In this document: positions 49,765-58,845 of the stretch, piece by piece
Layout of the letters: each line of letters opens with the position of its first letter
Numbering within the stretch: position 1 is the first letter of the stretch
Source: Maritimibacter sp.
GTDB lineage: Bacteria > Pseudomonadota > Alphaproteobacteria > Rhodobacterales > Rhodobacteraceae
Reading direction: 5' to 3'
Assembly: GCA_002701395.1 (NCBI GenBank)
Contig: NZVC01000029.1
Coordinates: 51,015 to 115,014, forward strand
DNA: 64,000 nucleotides
Notes under the pieces: model-generated
The model's database searches: none
What the model was told of the DNA's origin: nothing
Seen by the model: the letters and a program-made list of their open reading frames with translations, nothing else
Translations under genes and position numbers: made by a program

Positions 49765-50644
49765 CCTTGTGCTCGCGGTAGATCACGTACAGCCCGGCGG
49801 CGATGGTCACGAGGATACCTGCGGCGGCCAGCCCGTCGGGTAGGTCGCGGAAGATGATCCAGCCGATCAGGGTGGCGAACGGGATTTCAAGATACTGCAT
49901 CGGCGCAAGGGTCGAGGCGGGCGCGAAGCGCAGCGACCACGTCATCACAAGGTGGGCGACGGTGCCGACCACGCCCATCGCGCCCATCAGCCACATCTGG
50001 TTCCAGCTTAGGTCGGCAGGCGCCAGCCCATCCCAGCCGAACGCATCGGCCGCGACGATCAGCGGGAACAGCACGACGCTGGCCATGACGCCGCTGACCG
50101 CCTGAAGCGTCACCGGATCGGCGGCCTTGGCGATGCTGCGGGTCACCAGCATGAACAGCGCGAAGATCACCGCCACGGCCAGCGGCCACAGCGCCGGGGC
50201 GCCGACCTCGGCAAAGCTGGGCTGCACCACCATCAGAGTGCCCGCGAACCCCACGGCGCAGGCGGCAAGCCGGCGCGGGCCGACCTGTTCGCCCAGAACC
50301 AGCCAGCCCAGGAGCAGCATCAGGAACGGCATCACGAAGGCGATGGCGATGGCATCCGCCAGCGGCAGGTAACGCAGCGCGATCACCACCGCCGCGATGC
50401 CGGCCACATGCAGAACGGTGCGCAGGGCCGTCAGCCACAGCACGCGGGCGGGCAGGGCGAAGGGCGACCCGTGCCGCCGCGCCAGCGGATAGAGGATCAG
50501 CGCCTGCATCGCGAACCGCGTCACAAGGATCTGCAACAAGGGAACGACGCTGCCCAACAGCTTCGCCAAGGCGTCGCCGAATGGCGCCAGCATGCAGAAG
50601 GCCAGCATCAACATGATGCCCAGAAGAGGACGGTCGGAACTCAT
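49730..50644 (-). CDS. DMT family (EamA-type) transporter
   Basis: A protein of 304 residues with about ten membrane helices in two EamA-type halves. The landmarks are LADAIAIAFVMPFLMLLLGW, LVLGEQVGPRRLAACAVGFA and GTVAHLVMTWSLRFAPASTL, with a C-terminal GWIIFRDLPDGLAAAGILVT. It resembles the RdmV/SugE-unrelated EamA proteins of Rhodobacterales. The substrate is unknown. Its 3' end overlaps the thiN gene by 35 bases in opposite orientation. Confidence 0.85.
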   Translation of the reverse strand: MSSDRPLLGIMLMLAFCMLAPFGDALAKLLGSVVPLLQILVTRFAMQALILYPLARRHGSPFALPARVLWLTALRTVLHVAGIAAVVIALRYLPLADAIAIAFVMPFLMLLLGWLVLGEQVGPRRLAACAVGFAGTLMVVQPSFAEVGAPALWPLAVAVIFALFMLVTRSIAKAADPVTLQAVSGVMASVVLFPLIVAADAFGWDGLAPADLSWNQMWLMGAMGVVGTVAHLVMTWSLRFAPASTLAPMQYLEIPFATLIGWIIFRDLPDGLAAAGILVTIAAGLYVIYREHKVSRPKVPGPPV

Positions 50645-50762
50645 ACCACCGGCATAGGGGGGACCGATGCCGAAGAAAAGGGCAGGCGGCGCCGGTCAGG
50701 CTGCACGGGTCCGCTTGGGCAGGCCGCCGCCGCAAAGGGCGCGACCGTGTCGGTCATAGCGC

Positions 50763-51587
50763 CTAGGCGACCTGTGTCTTCGGCTCGGTCAGCGTGGACA
50801 GCCCCGAGGGCCCGCGACGAAAGCGGATGCGGTCGGCCTCGTCGAAGGCAAGCGTGGTGTCCTGCACCACCATCCGCGTCACGTCCAGCGTATCGGCGGT
50901 GACGTCGAGCCGGGCGAAGTCGTTCACCTCTCCACGCAGGCGCGAGGACAGGCTGGTGCCAGAGTGGATCTGCACCGGACCTTCGGACCGCGTTCCCGTC
51001 AGGAACGGCCCGGCGCGCCAGCGGTGCAGGTGTCCCGACAGCACGACATGGGTGTTGCAGGCGGTCAAACGCTCGAGACCGCTGGCGGCGTGCTTCATCA
51101 GCGACTTGTCCACGTCGTCTTCCTGCTCGAACGGGTGATGCGCGAACAGGATATTCAGACGGTCCTTCGGCCCCTCGCAAAAGACGCGGCACAGGCGGTC
51201 AAGATCCCGGCTGCGGATGCGCCCGCGCTGGTGCCGATGGGGGTCGACCGTGTTGCATCCCACCACGGCGACCTTTTCGTCGATATAGGCCGGGGCAAGG
51301 ACGGGGCTGATCCACCGGCTGTATTTTCGGTATGGGCGCAGCACGCGTTCGCCAAGGTTATATAGCGGCACGTCGTGGTTGCCGGGGACAGACAGCCACG
51401 GCGCGGGCAGACGGTCGAGGAAGGCGCGCGCCTCGCGAAACTCGGCCGAGCGCGCCCGTTGGGTCAGGTCGCCCGAGACGATGACAAGGTCCGGTTCCGC
51501 GTCCGCAATCGCTTGGTGCAGGGGCGTCAGAAGTTCCGTCCGCGCGCGGCCGAAGTGAAGGTCGGACAAGTGAATCAGTCGCGTCAT
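50763..51587 (-). CDS. Metallophosphoesterase
   Basis: A protein of 274 residues with all five calcineurin-like motifs: LIHLSDLHFGR (D, H), VIVSGDLTQRA (GD), SVPGNHDVP (GNHD), ILFAHHPFEQ (H) and VLSGHLHRWRA (GHxH). These bind two metal ions. The substrate could be a cyclic nucleotide or another phosphoester. The start overlaps nothing but follows the lipid-kinase gene after six bases, so the two are probably co-transcribed. Confidence 0.9.
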   Translation of the reverse strand: MTRLIHLSDLHFGRARTELLTPLHQAIADAEPDLVIVSGDLTQRARSAEFREARAFLDRLPAPWLSVPGNHDVPLYNLGERVLRPYRKYSRWISPVLAPAYIDEKVAVVGCNTVDPHRHQRGRIRSRDLDRLCRVFCEGPKDRLNILFAHHPFEQEDDVDKSLMKHAASGLERLTACNTHVVLSGHLHRWRAGPFLTGTRSEGPVQIHSGTSLSSRLRGEVNDFARLDVTADTLDVTRMVVQDTTLAFDEADRIRFRRGPSGLSTLTEPKTQVA

Positions 51588-51593
51588 GACGTC

Positions 51594-52565
51594 TTATCTA
51601 GCGTGATCCCGGCTTGGGACGATGACTTGCAGATCGGTATCGTCGCGGGAAATCGTGAACGGCGCCTTCATGCGCGCGATTTCTCCGTCGCGGACGACAT
51701 GGCGGAACGGCTTGTCCGTCTCGATGGTGATGTCGCGCCCGGTGAACAGTTCGAAATCGCGGCCCTTGCGCATCCCCGTCACGACCAGCCGCACCGCCTG
51801 CTTGATCATGTGCCAGCGGCCACGGTCGCGCGAGACATAGACGGCGAGGTTGCCGTGTTTCAGCGCGTCCGAGCCTTCCAGCCCGAATTCCTCGATCTGG
51901 TAATCGCTGTTGGCGACGAAAACGAGCGCGCTTTTCATCTCGTGCCGGGTACCGTCGACCGTGATGGTCAGGCGCATCCGGCGATACAGGCGCAGCATGG
52001 CGGTGATCACCGACCAATACGCGGCGGCGCGGCTGCGCCCGAAGCGGCGGTAGATTTCTTCGCGCTGGCGGCGGATCATCGAATAGATGCCGATCGAGCA
52101 GTTGTTCAGGAACAACCGCCCGTTGATGCGCCCGAACGCGGCCGGTTGTGCTGTGCCGGTGCGGAGGACGTCGATCGCGCCGTGCAGATCCTCGGGGATG
52201 CCAAGGCCGCGGGCGAAATAGTTGAAGGTCCCGGCGGGGATGACGCCAAGGGTCGTGCTGGACCCGGCCAAAGCCTCTGCCACCGCAGAGATCGTGCCGT
52301 CGCCGCCGACGGCGACCACGGTGGCCGCGTTCTCGGCCACGGCGTCCTTTGCCATCTTCTCGATCGGGTCCGCGCCCACAAGCCGAAGCTCGCCGTCCGG
52401 CAGTTCGTCAAGATAGGCGGACAGGGCGGTTTTGACCTGATCCTCGTCGTCGCGGCCGGATTTCGGATTCATGATTACAATGACTTTGCCGCCGCGCGGG
52501 GCCGTGTACGCGCCGTCGTAGTCGAACGTCTCGCTGCGGGGGAGTTCCAAAACCATGCCTTTCAC
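51594..52565 (-). CDS. Diacylglycerol kinase family (DagK/YegS-type) lipid kinase
   Basis: A protein of 323 residues with a DAGK catalytic domain: KVIVIMNPKSGRDDEDQVKT, VVAVGGDGTISAVAEAL (the GGDGT motif), LGVIPAGTFNYFARGLGIP and LFLNNCSIGIYS. The C-terminal domain contains VFVANSDYQIEEF. It likely phosphorylates a lipid such as diacylglycerol or a sphingoid-like base. The start could be either 52565 or a second ATG nine bases inside. The metallophosphoesterase gene follows after six bases. Confidence 0.88.
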   Translation of the reverse strand: MKGMVLELPRSETFDYDGAYTAPRGGKVIVIMNPKSGRDDEDQVKTALSAYLDELPDGELRLVGADPIEKMAKDAVAENAATVVAVGGDGTISAVAEALAGSSTTLGVIPAGTFNYFARGLGIPEDLHGAIDVLRTGTAQPAAFGRINGRLFLNNCSIGIYSMIRRQREEIYRRFGRSRAAAYWSVITAMLRLYRRMRLTITVDGTRHEMKSALVFVANSDYQIEEFGLEGSDALKHGNLAVYVSRDRGRWHMIKQAVRLVVTGMRKGRDFELFTGRDITIETDKPFRHVVRDGEIARMKAPFTISRDDTDLQVIVPSRDHAR

Positions 52566-52701
52566 TATCTTGTCCTGTCCAGTCAGCGAACGCGGCGGCG
52601 CGGCAAGATGTTCCCGGGAAGACGGCCGGTCAGGGCGCAGTAACGCGAGGTTAAACCTTCGCGGCTAGTCCAGCATCGAATGCCGCGCCGAAGGAGGTTT
52701 C

Positions 52702-53556
52702 ATGCCCCGCATCCTGACGACCCTTACCGTTGTTCTTGGCCTTGCCGGCCTTGGGCAGCCCGCGCTTGCCATCGGCGACTCGGTGGATGCCAAGCGAAAG
52801 ATCAACATCGCCGGGGCGCAGCGGATGCTGTCGCAGCGGATCGCGGGGAAGGTGTGCCTTGCCGCGCAGGGGATCGAGGCGGAGAAAAACGGCGACCTTG
52901 CCCGTGCCGCCGCGGACAGGTTCGGCACCGCGCTGGTCGCATTGCGAAACGGGAACGCCGATTTGGGCATCTCGGCCGAGGCAGAACCAAGCGTGCTGGT
53001 CGCCCTCGCGGCGGTGGACACCCTGTGGAAGGACTATCTTCCCGCGATGGAGGTTACGCTGGAAACGCCAGCCACGTTGAAACAGATCGCGGCGAAGGCG
53101 CTGCCGATGCTGCTGGCGACGCACAAGGTGGTTGTCGCGCTGGAAACCGCGAATGCCGATACCTCTGTCGACCCGTTCCTTGCGCGCGCGCTGAACGTGT
53201 CGGGCCGGCAGCGGATGCTGACCCAGCGCGCCCTGGCCGAGGCGTGCCTGCTGTCGGCGGGGCACAACGTTTCGCTGAACGCGGCCTCGCTGAAAGCGAC
53301 GATCGCGCTGTTCGACGACTCGCAGGCGGGGTTGATCGACGGCAACGACACGCTGGGGCTGCAACCGGCGCCTACGCCGGAACTGCAGGCGCAGCTTGAG
53401 AAGGTGACGTCGCTTTGGATGCCGATGCGCGAGATCCTGATGAAGGCGGCAGGGGGCACCCCGCTGTCGGCGGACGAGTTGGGCGCGCTGTCCAACAGTC
53501 TGGACGCCGTCCTGAAAGAGGCGAACGCCGCGGTCAGCATGTACGAAGGTCTGTAG
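52702..53556 (+). CDS. Secreted protein with two PilJ-type sensor domains
   Basis: A protein of 284 residues with a signal peptide (MPRILTTLTVVLGLAGLGQP). It contains two copies of the PilJ N-terminal domain signature, INIAGAQRMLSQRIAGKVC (residues 34-52) and LNVSGRQRMLTQRALAEAC (164-182). PilJ domains are periplasmic sensor modules found in chemoreceptors and kinases. Here there is no transmembrane helix after them and no signalling domain. It is therefore a free periplasmic ligand-binding form. The ATG at 52702 is preceded by AAGGAGG. Confidence 0.8.
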   Translation: MPRILTTLTVVLGLAGLGQPALAIGDSVDAKRKINIAGAQRMLSQRIAGKVCLAAQGIEAEKNGDLARAAADRFGTALVALRNGNADLGISAEAEPSVLVALAAVDTLWKDYLPAMEVTLETPATLKQIAAKALPMLLATHKVVVALETANADTSVDPFLARALNVSGRQRMLTQRALAEACLLSAGHNVSLNAASLKATIALFDDSQAGLIDGNDTLGLQPAPTPELQAQLEKVTSLWMPMREILMKAAGGTPLSADELGALSNSLDAVLKEANAAVSMYEGL

Positions 53557-53892
53557 GGCCGCGGCGGCGGGAAACCGTTGCCGGGCGGGCTGTTGTGCAC
53601 GCGGTGTCGCGACCTGTTCCGGGATGCCGCGTTGCGGCGGTGAAGGGCCGTTTTGCGCCGATCACGCGTCCGGGTGGCAGCCCGCAGACTGGATCACGTT
53701 CGCGCCCGGGATCGCGTACGGGGCGGCTTATCGCGTTGCGGGCTGGTCGGGTCGCTGAATTCCGCGGCGCGCGGCCAAGGCGCATTGGGCCATTTCGACT
53801 TGCGAAGCCACCGCGCCGGCCCTATTAGGGCGTCTGATTTTGCGCGGGCCGCGACCCTTTTCCCGGCGGCCCCACGGGAGAATGAGGACGAT
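53557..53892 (+). other. Intergenic region upstream of tig
   Basis: A gap of 336 bases. No gene, hairpin with T-run or clear promoter was recognised. The base composition is GC-rich throughout, except a short stretch around 53826-53845. The tig Shine-Dalgarno (GAGGACG) lies at about 53884-53890. Confidence 0.4.
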
Positions 53893-55221
53893 ATGCAGGT
53901 CACCGAGACCCTGAACGAAGGTCTGAAGCGCGGCTACTCGATCACGCTGACCGCCGCCGAGCTGGACGAGAAAGTCAACGAAAAGCTCACCGAGGCGCAG
54001 CCCGAGGTCCAGATGAAGGGCTTCCGCAAGGGCAAGGTGCCGATGGCGCTGCTGAAAAAGCAGTTCGGCCAGCAGGTCATGGGCGAAGCGATGCAGGAAG
54101 CCATCGACGGCGCGATGTCCAAGCACTTCGAAGACTCGGGCGACCGTCCGGCGCTGCAGCCGCAGGTCAAGATGACCAACGAAGCGTGGAAAGAAGGCGA
54201 CGACGTCGAGGTCGAGATGACCTACGAGGCGCTGCCCGAGATCCCCGAGGTCGACGCCAAGTCGATCAAGCTGGAAAGAATGACCGTCGCCGCCGAAGAC
54301 GAAGCCGTTGACGAGGCGCTGCAATCGCTGGCCGCCAGCGCGCAGAACTTCGAGTCGAAAGACGGTGCGTCGGAAGACGGCGATCAGGTCGTGATCGACT
54401 TCAAAGGCTCGGTCGACGGCGAGGAATTCGAAGGCGGTGCCGCCGAGGATTATCCGCTGGTTCTGGGCTCGAACAGCTTCATTCCCGGTTTCGAGGAACA
54501 GCTTGTCGGCGTCAAAGCCGGTGACGAGAAGAACGTCGAGGTCAAGTTCCCCGAAGAATACGGCGCGGAACATCTGGCAGGCAAGGACGCGGTCTTTGCC
54601 TGCACCGTGAAGGAAGTGAAAGCTCCGGTCGCGGCCGAGGTCGACGACGAGCTGGCGAAGAAATACGGTGCCGAGGATCTGGACGCCCTGAAGGGTCAGA
54701 TCCGCGAGCGTCTGGAATCCGAATACGGTCAGGCCGCCCGCGCGGTGATGAAGCGCCAGCTGCTGGACGCTTTGGACGACATGGTGAAATTCGACCTGCC
54801 GCCGACGCTGGTCGAGACCGAGGCGAAGCAGATCGCCCACCAGCTGTACCACGAGGATCACCCGGACGATCACGGCCACGACCATGGCGAGATCGAGCCG
54901 ACCGACGAGCACAACACGCTGGCCGAGCGCCGCGTGCGCCTTGGTCTGCTGCTGGCCGAACTGGGCCAGAAGGCTGAGATCCAGGTGACCGACGCTGAAA
55001 TGACCCAAGCGGTCATGCAGCAGGCGCGCCAGTACCCGGGTCAGGAACGCCAGTTCTTCGAGTTCGTGCAGAACAACCCGCAGATGCGCCAGCAGCTGCA
55101 GGCGCCGATCTTCGAAGACAAGGTCGTCGACTACGTGTTCGAACTGGCCGAGGTTTCGGAAAAGCCGGTCAGCAAGGAAGAGCTGCAGAAGGCGGTCGAA
55201 GAGCTGGAAAGCGAAGACTGA
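53893..55221 (+). CDS. tig: Trigger factor
   Basis: A protein of 442 residues, standard length. It is a ribosome-bound chaperone with peptidyl-prolyl isomerase activity. The N-terminal ribosome-binding domain contains [20 protein letters not shown] (the GFRxGKxP signature). The FKBP-type domain (about 155-250) shows [20 protein letters not shown] and [20 protein letters not shown]. The helical C-terminal domain follows, with an unusual histidine-rich insertion [11 protein letters not shown] near residues 322-332. The ATG at 53893 fits the [19 protein letters not shown] start. An intrinsic terminator follows at 55247. Confidence 0.95.
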   Translation: MQVTETLNEGLKRGYSITLTAAELDEKVNEKLTEAQPEVQMKGFRKGKVPMALLKKQFGQQVMGEAMQEAIDGAMSKHFEDSGDRPALQPQVKMTNEAWKEGDDVEVEMTYEALPEIPEVDAKSIKLERMTVAAEDEAVDEALQSLAASAQNFESKDGASEDGDQVVIDFKGSVDGEEFEGGAAEDYPLVLGSNSFIPGFEEQLVGVKAGDEKNVEVKFPEEYGAEHLAGKDAVFACTVKEVKAPVAAEVDDELAKKYGAEDLDALKGQIRERLESEYGQAARAVMKRQLLDALDDMVKFDLPPTLVETEAKQIAHQLYHEDHPDDHGHDHGEIEPTDEHNTLAERRVRLGLLLAELGQKAEIQVTDAEMTQAVMQQARQYPGQERQFFEFVQNNPQMRQQLQAPIFEDKVVDYVFELAEVSEKPVSKEELQKAVEELESED

Positions 55222-55246
55222 TCTGCCTTTCGGCATGATTATCGCG

Positions 55247-55274
55247 AAGGGCCGTCCGGTGGGGCGGCCCTTTT
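55247..55274 (+). terminator. Intrinsic terminator after tig
   Basis: A GC-rich hairpin with arms AAGGGCCG and CGGCCCTT at 55247-55274, followed by TT. It lies 26 bases after the tig stop. A standard rho-independent terminator with a short T-run. Confidence 0.8.
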
Positions 55275-55370
55275 GCGTTCTGGCCCGCCTTGGACCGCGC
55301 CAAAAAGGCAAATCTTGACACGCGGCGGCCGCGCGTCCGATGATCAAGCCCCACCCGATTGACCGGGGGG

Positions 55371-56535
55371 ATGGGGAAATCATTGATACATCTAGATAAA
55401 GTCGAAACGTTGATCGACGGAATCTACGAAGCTGCGGGCAACGCGTCCCGGTGGCAGGGTGTTCTTGAGCAGGCGGCGGACCTGTTGGGCGCTGAAAGTT
55501 CGCAGATCGGGCACCTGAGCCTTGCGGACCAGACATTCTCGTTCCTGATCACCTACGGCCAAACCTATTCGGAAGAACGGATCCGCCAGTACCAGTCGAT
55601 GATGGGCGAGGACCCCCGGCTGGCGGCGCTGTCGCGGCTTCCGTTCCGGGCGATGCATTGCCGGATGGTCTTAAGCGATGAAGAACTGCACGGATCGCAG
55701 CTGTACCAAGACGTGCTTGCCCCCGACGGGATCGAATACACGCTGGGCGTCAACCTTGTAGAGGAAGAGAAGTCGACCAGTTTCTTCACGGCGCACCGGG
55801 ATATTCACCAGCCGCCATTCGGCCCGGAAGAATGCGCGCTGCTGCAAGATCTGGTTCCGCACCTGCGCCGGGCGATCCGCCTGTACCACGGGTTCGCCGA
55901 GATAGACCTGATGCAATCCGCGACACGTCAAGCTCTGGATCAGGTGCCGCTGGGCGTGTTTATCGTGCGGCCGGACGGTCACTACGTGATCGGCAACCGG
56001 ATGGCCGAACAGCTTGCCGCGGCGGGGTCGCCCATGCTGATTTCGAACGGCAAGGTGGCGACCACAAGCACCGAGGTGACGCGACGCCTGCGCATGGCGT
56101 TGACGCGGGTGATGTCCGACCCCGATGCCGCACCCGAAGCCCTGCATCTTGCCGCAGCCGACGGCCAGCCGTGTCGCTTGCTTGTGGCGCCGCTGTCGGA
56201 GCCGGTCACGGGTCGGACCTTCGTGCGGCACGCGGGCGATCTGGCGGTGATCTACGTCAACAACCCCGCACGGTCCTTCGATCCGCCGTGGGAACGCTTG
56301 CAGCATATGTTCGGCCTGTTCCCGTCCGAGGCCAAGCTGCTGGCGCGTCTGGCAGCCGGAGAGACCGTCGCCGAGGGCCTGGGCCGCGCTTGGCCTGACC
56401 GCCGCCAGCGCGCGGCAGTACCTGAAGAACGTGTTCAGCAAGACCGGGACCCACAGCCAAAGCGAATTGCTGCAGGTCGTGATGCAGTCGCCGGCGTGGA
56501 TGGATCCCGGCGCGGCTATTGCCAAACGGGAATAA
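55371..56535 (+). pseudogene. LuxR-family regulator interrupted by a one-base insertion
   Basis: From the ATG at 55371 the product matches a LuxR-family regulator of about 387 residues. The N-terminal sensory part is seen in SLIHLDKVETLIDGIYEAAG onward, and the start of the C-terminal helix-turn-helix in PSEAKLLARLAAGETVAE. At GAGGGCC (GGG, 56375-56377) one extra G shifts the frame. In the +1 frame the domain continues perfectly: AWAALGLTAASARQYLKNVF, then SKTGTHSQSELLQVVMQSP, ending at a TAA at 56533-56535. In the shifted frame translation runs to 56558 without a helix-turn-helix. It is a pseudogene or a sequencing error; a programmed shift is less likely. Confidence 0.8.
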
Positions 56536-56680
56536 CCCCGAATCTTAACCGAAGTTAACGTTACGTCATTCAGGCCGGCGTAGATCGAGCTCGGCCGTAT
56601 CGCCGGGGTCACGGGACCGATTGCTCGTGTGCCTCGGCGTCCGGGCCATCTGCGACGGCACCCGATGGGGGGTGAGGCAG

Positions 56681-57211
56681 ATGGCGGGGCGGATGATGGT
56701 GGCATTGGTCGCAGGGTTTGCAGTAATCACCCATGGTGCGTCAGCTGGAGACGCGGCGCTGGAGGGCTGGGCGCCGCCGGACAGGGCGACGCTGGAGGCT
56801 TTGACGGTCCGGCTGGATTACTGGCTGGATGCGAACACCGCGTATCCTTCGGGACCGCCGCCGCGGATTCTTTTCGTATCGGCGCAAGAAGCGGTCACGT
56901 TACGGGGGCGCGCCACCGCGCGGTATGGCAACGGGCGCGTCCGGGGGCTGTATGACCCGAAATTGCTTACCATCTATCTGGTTGCGCCGTGGGACTATGG
57001 CGACCTTCGCGATGCCAGCGTGCTGTTGCACGAGATGGTGCATCATAGGCAGCAACCGGGTCGGCATTGGTATTGTCCCGCCCAGCAGGAGGAAGTAGCC
57101 TATCGCCTGCAAGAGGCGTGGCTGGCCGGGCATGGGCTGGAGTCCGGGTTCTACTGGCCGGCGATCATGCTGGCCTCCAGCTGTACGCCGGGGGACTTCC
57201 ACCCCGACTGA
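56681..57211 (+). CDS. Secreted HExxH putative metallopeptidase
   Basis: A protein of 176 residues from the ATG at 56681, which begins a signal peptide (MAGRMMVALVAGFAVITHGA). The mature domain has a zincin-type motif, LLHEMVHHRQ (HEMVH at 117-121), with E138 in AQQEEVAYRLQEAW a possible third ligand. Two cysteines (YCPAQQ and SSCTPGD) may form a disulfide. The family was not identified, and the active-site geometry suggests a small zinc metallopeptidase. It ends just before the convergent Hint gene. Confidence 0.65.
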   Translation: MAGRMMVALVAGFAVITHGASAGDAALEGWAPPDRATLEALTVRLDYWLDANTAYPSGPPPRILFVSAQEAVTLRGRATARYGNGRVRGLYDPKLLTIYLVAPWDYGDLRDASVLLHEMVHHRQQPGRHWYCPAQQEEVAYRLQEAWLAGHGLESGFYWPAIMLASSCTPGDFHPD

Positions 57212-57214
57212 CAT

Positions 57215-58210
57215 TCAGGCGGCGACCAGCAGGCGCGGGGGCTGCGGCACCGGTCCATCCGCGATGCCGATCTGGATGGCGAGGCTGCGCGCCTCGGCAA
57301 AGTCGAGCGCCGGGCGGGCGCAGGTTACATGCACGCGGTCGGGATGCAGGCTGTGGGGCAGGGTGCGGTAGGTGCAGGCAAGATTGACGGGTGGCCCTTT
57401 CGCAAGGTGAAGGCTTTCCGCCTCGGTCCCCTGGGCAAGCAGGACTTCGTGCCGTTCCAGCAGAAGGTGGTGGTAGACGACCCGTCGCATCGCCGCGATG
57501 CGGATGCTGCTGCCATTGACCAGCGCGGCGACGGGCACCAGAACCTCGGGGTTGTCGAAGCCAAGCTGCGCCAGCGGATGGCGCAGGATGACGCGGTGAT
57601 CCTGCGACAGGACCAGCCGGGCGACATTTCCCAACGCGCCGGATTCCACCACCACCGGGGCCGAGGCGCCAAGGCCGACATGCCGGCGATAGCCGCACCA
57701 CAGCAGGTCCTGCGGGCCGTGATCCAGCGTCAACAGGCGGTCGCCGGGGCGCAGGTACTGAACGGGAATGGGGCCGCGCGTGGTTTCGATGCGGGTGTTC
57801 CGGGCGAAACAGACGGGACGCGCGGCGCCCGCCTCGCGCGACCGGAACACGGGCACTGGGCCCGCAGCGGCGCGGGCCGTGTACCATCCGGCAAGGTCGA
57901 ACCCCGGTGTCCAAACGACCTGCGCCGGGTCGCCATCGGAATCGATGCCTTCGAACACCAGCGCGGCCGCGCCGCAGGCCAGCCGGTCGGCACGGATGAC
58001 GGTGGCGTCCGGAAAGCCAAGGTCGCCCAGCGTCAGGCTTACGCGGTCGCCGACGCCGAAGGTCGGGTGGTCATCGTCGAGAAGGTCGATCGTCAGTCCG
58101 CACAGGGTTCCGGGCGGCGCGTCGAAGGAACTGGTGCCGGTGCCGTCATTCACGTTGCCGCCGGACGCCAGGCCAAATTCCGAATCGAGCGCGTAAACGG
58201 TGCGGGACAT
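57215..58210 (-). CDS. Hint-domain protein (Hint_2 type)
   Basis: A protein of 331 residues. The C-terminal half is a Hint_2 domain (PF13403-type, about 134-275), beginning CFARNTRIETTRGPIPVQYL then RPGDRLLTLDHGPQDLLWCG, with an LSQDHRVILRHPL region. Hint domains are self-splicing or self-cleaving domains of inteins and hedgehog proteins; Hint_2 versions are common in Rhodobacterales secreted proteins. The N-terminal 130 residues form a beta-rich domain of unknown type with acidic loops (GIDSDGDPAQV). No signal peptide was seen; such proteins are often exported by type I systems. Confidence 0.85.
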   Translation of the reverse strand: MSRTVYALDSEFGLASGGNVNDGTGTSSFDAPPGTLCGLTIDLLDDDHPTFGVGDRVSLTLGDLGFPDATVIRADRLACGAAALVFEGIDSDGDPAQVVWTPGFDLAGWYTARAAAGPVPVFRSREAGAARPVCFARNTRIETTRGPIPVQYLRPGDRLLTLDHGPQDLLWCGYRRHVGLGASAPVVVESGALGNVARLVLSQDHRVILRHPLAQLGFDNPEVLVPVAALVNGSSIRIAAMRRVVYHHLLLERHEVLLAQGTEAESLHLAKGPPVNLACTYRTLPHSLHPDRVHVTCARPALDFAEARSLAIQIGIADGPVPQPPRLLVAA

Positions 58211-58352
58211 GGCGGGGTTCCTTTCCCGCTTATAGTCGCCGATTTGACCTTAACGCCCGGTGAATGTGGCACCTGCGCCGCTTGAGGTGGATCAATGAAG
58301 CGCACCGTGGGGCCTTCTAGGCTGGCGGCGATGCCGACCGATGGGGGATGCC

Positions 58353-58781
58353 ATGCCTGTAAGCCACGAACAGATCGCACTGATCCGCTGGAGTTTTGAA
58401 AAGATGCGGCCGAACTTGCGGCCGGCGTCGACTGAATTCTATGAACGCCTGTTCGCGCTGCGGCCCGATCTGCGCGCGATGTTCCGCGACGACGACATCG
58501 CCGGACAGGGCATGAAATTCATGACCGCGATGGAAACCGTGCTGGACGGGATCGAGGCGCCGCAGGCGGTGGCGGCGCGGATCGCGGAACTGGGACAGCA
58601 TCACCGGCGGCTGGGGGTGACGGCCGCGATGTTCGAGCCGATGGCCGACGCCCTGATCGAGACGCTGCGCAGCGTCATGGGCGAGGATCTGGGGGCGGAC
58701 GTCGAGGCGGCGTGGCGCGCGGCCTATGCCGACCTTCAGCAGGCGATGATTGCGGCGGGCGACATACCCGACGGACCTTAG
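58353..58781 (+). CDS. Single-domain bacterial globin
   Basis: A protein of 142 residues with the 3-over-3 globin pattern: IALIRWSFEKMRPNLRPAST, EFYERLFALRPDLRAMFRDD, the proximal-histidine helix ELGQHHRRLGVTAAMFEPMA with H84 as likely F8, and a C-terminal helical end (EDLGADVEAAWRAAYADLQQ). There is no FAD or sensor domain attached. Such single-domain globins may detoxify nitric oxide or store or sense oxygen. The ATG at 58353 was preferred over 58341 because of Shine-Dalgarno spacing. Confidence 0.85.
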   Translation: MPVSHEQIALIRWSFEKMRPNLRPASTEFYERLFALRPDLRAMFRDDDIAGQGMKFMTAMETVLDGIEAPQAVAARIAELGQHHRRLGVTAAMFEPMADALIETLRSVMGEDLGADVEAAWRAAYADLQQAMIAAGDIPDGP

Positions 58782-58784
58782 GCG

Positions 58785-58823
58785 GAAAAGAAACGGGCCG
58801 CTCCTTGGATAAGGAACGGCCCG
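58785..58823 (-). terminator. Terminator of the rpsF-rpsR-rplI operon
   Basis: A GC-rich hairpin (CGGGCCGCTCC and GGAACGGCCCG with a short AT loop, 58794-58823) lies 23 bases after the rplI stop. On the minus strand it is followed by TTTCTTTT. It is also near the end of the convergent globin gene. Confidence 0.75.
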
Positions 58824-58845
58824 AAAGTCTTTGATTCGGCGAAGA

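Noticed and set aside
53728..55536. A 602-codon minus-strand frame opposite tig
   Set aside because: Trigger factor motifs are on the plus strand; the opposite frame shows only a Leu/Arg/His-rich shadow.
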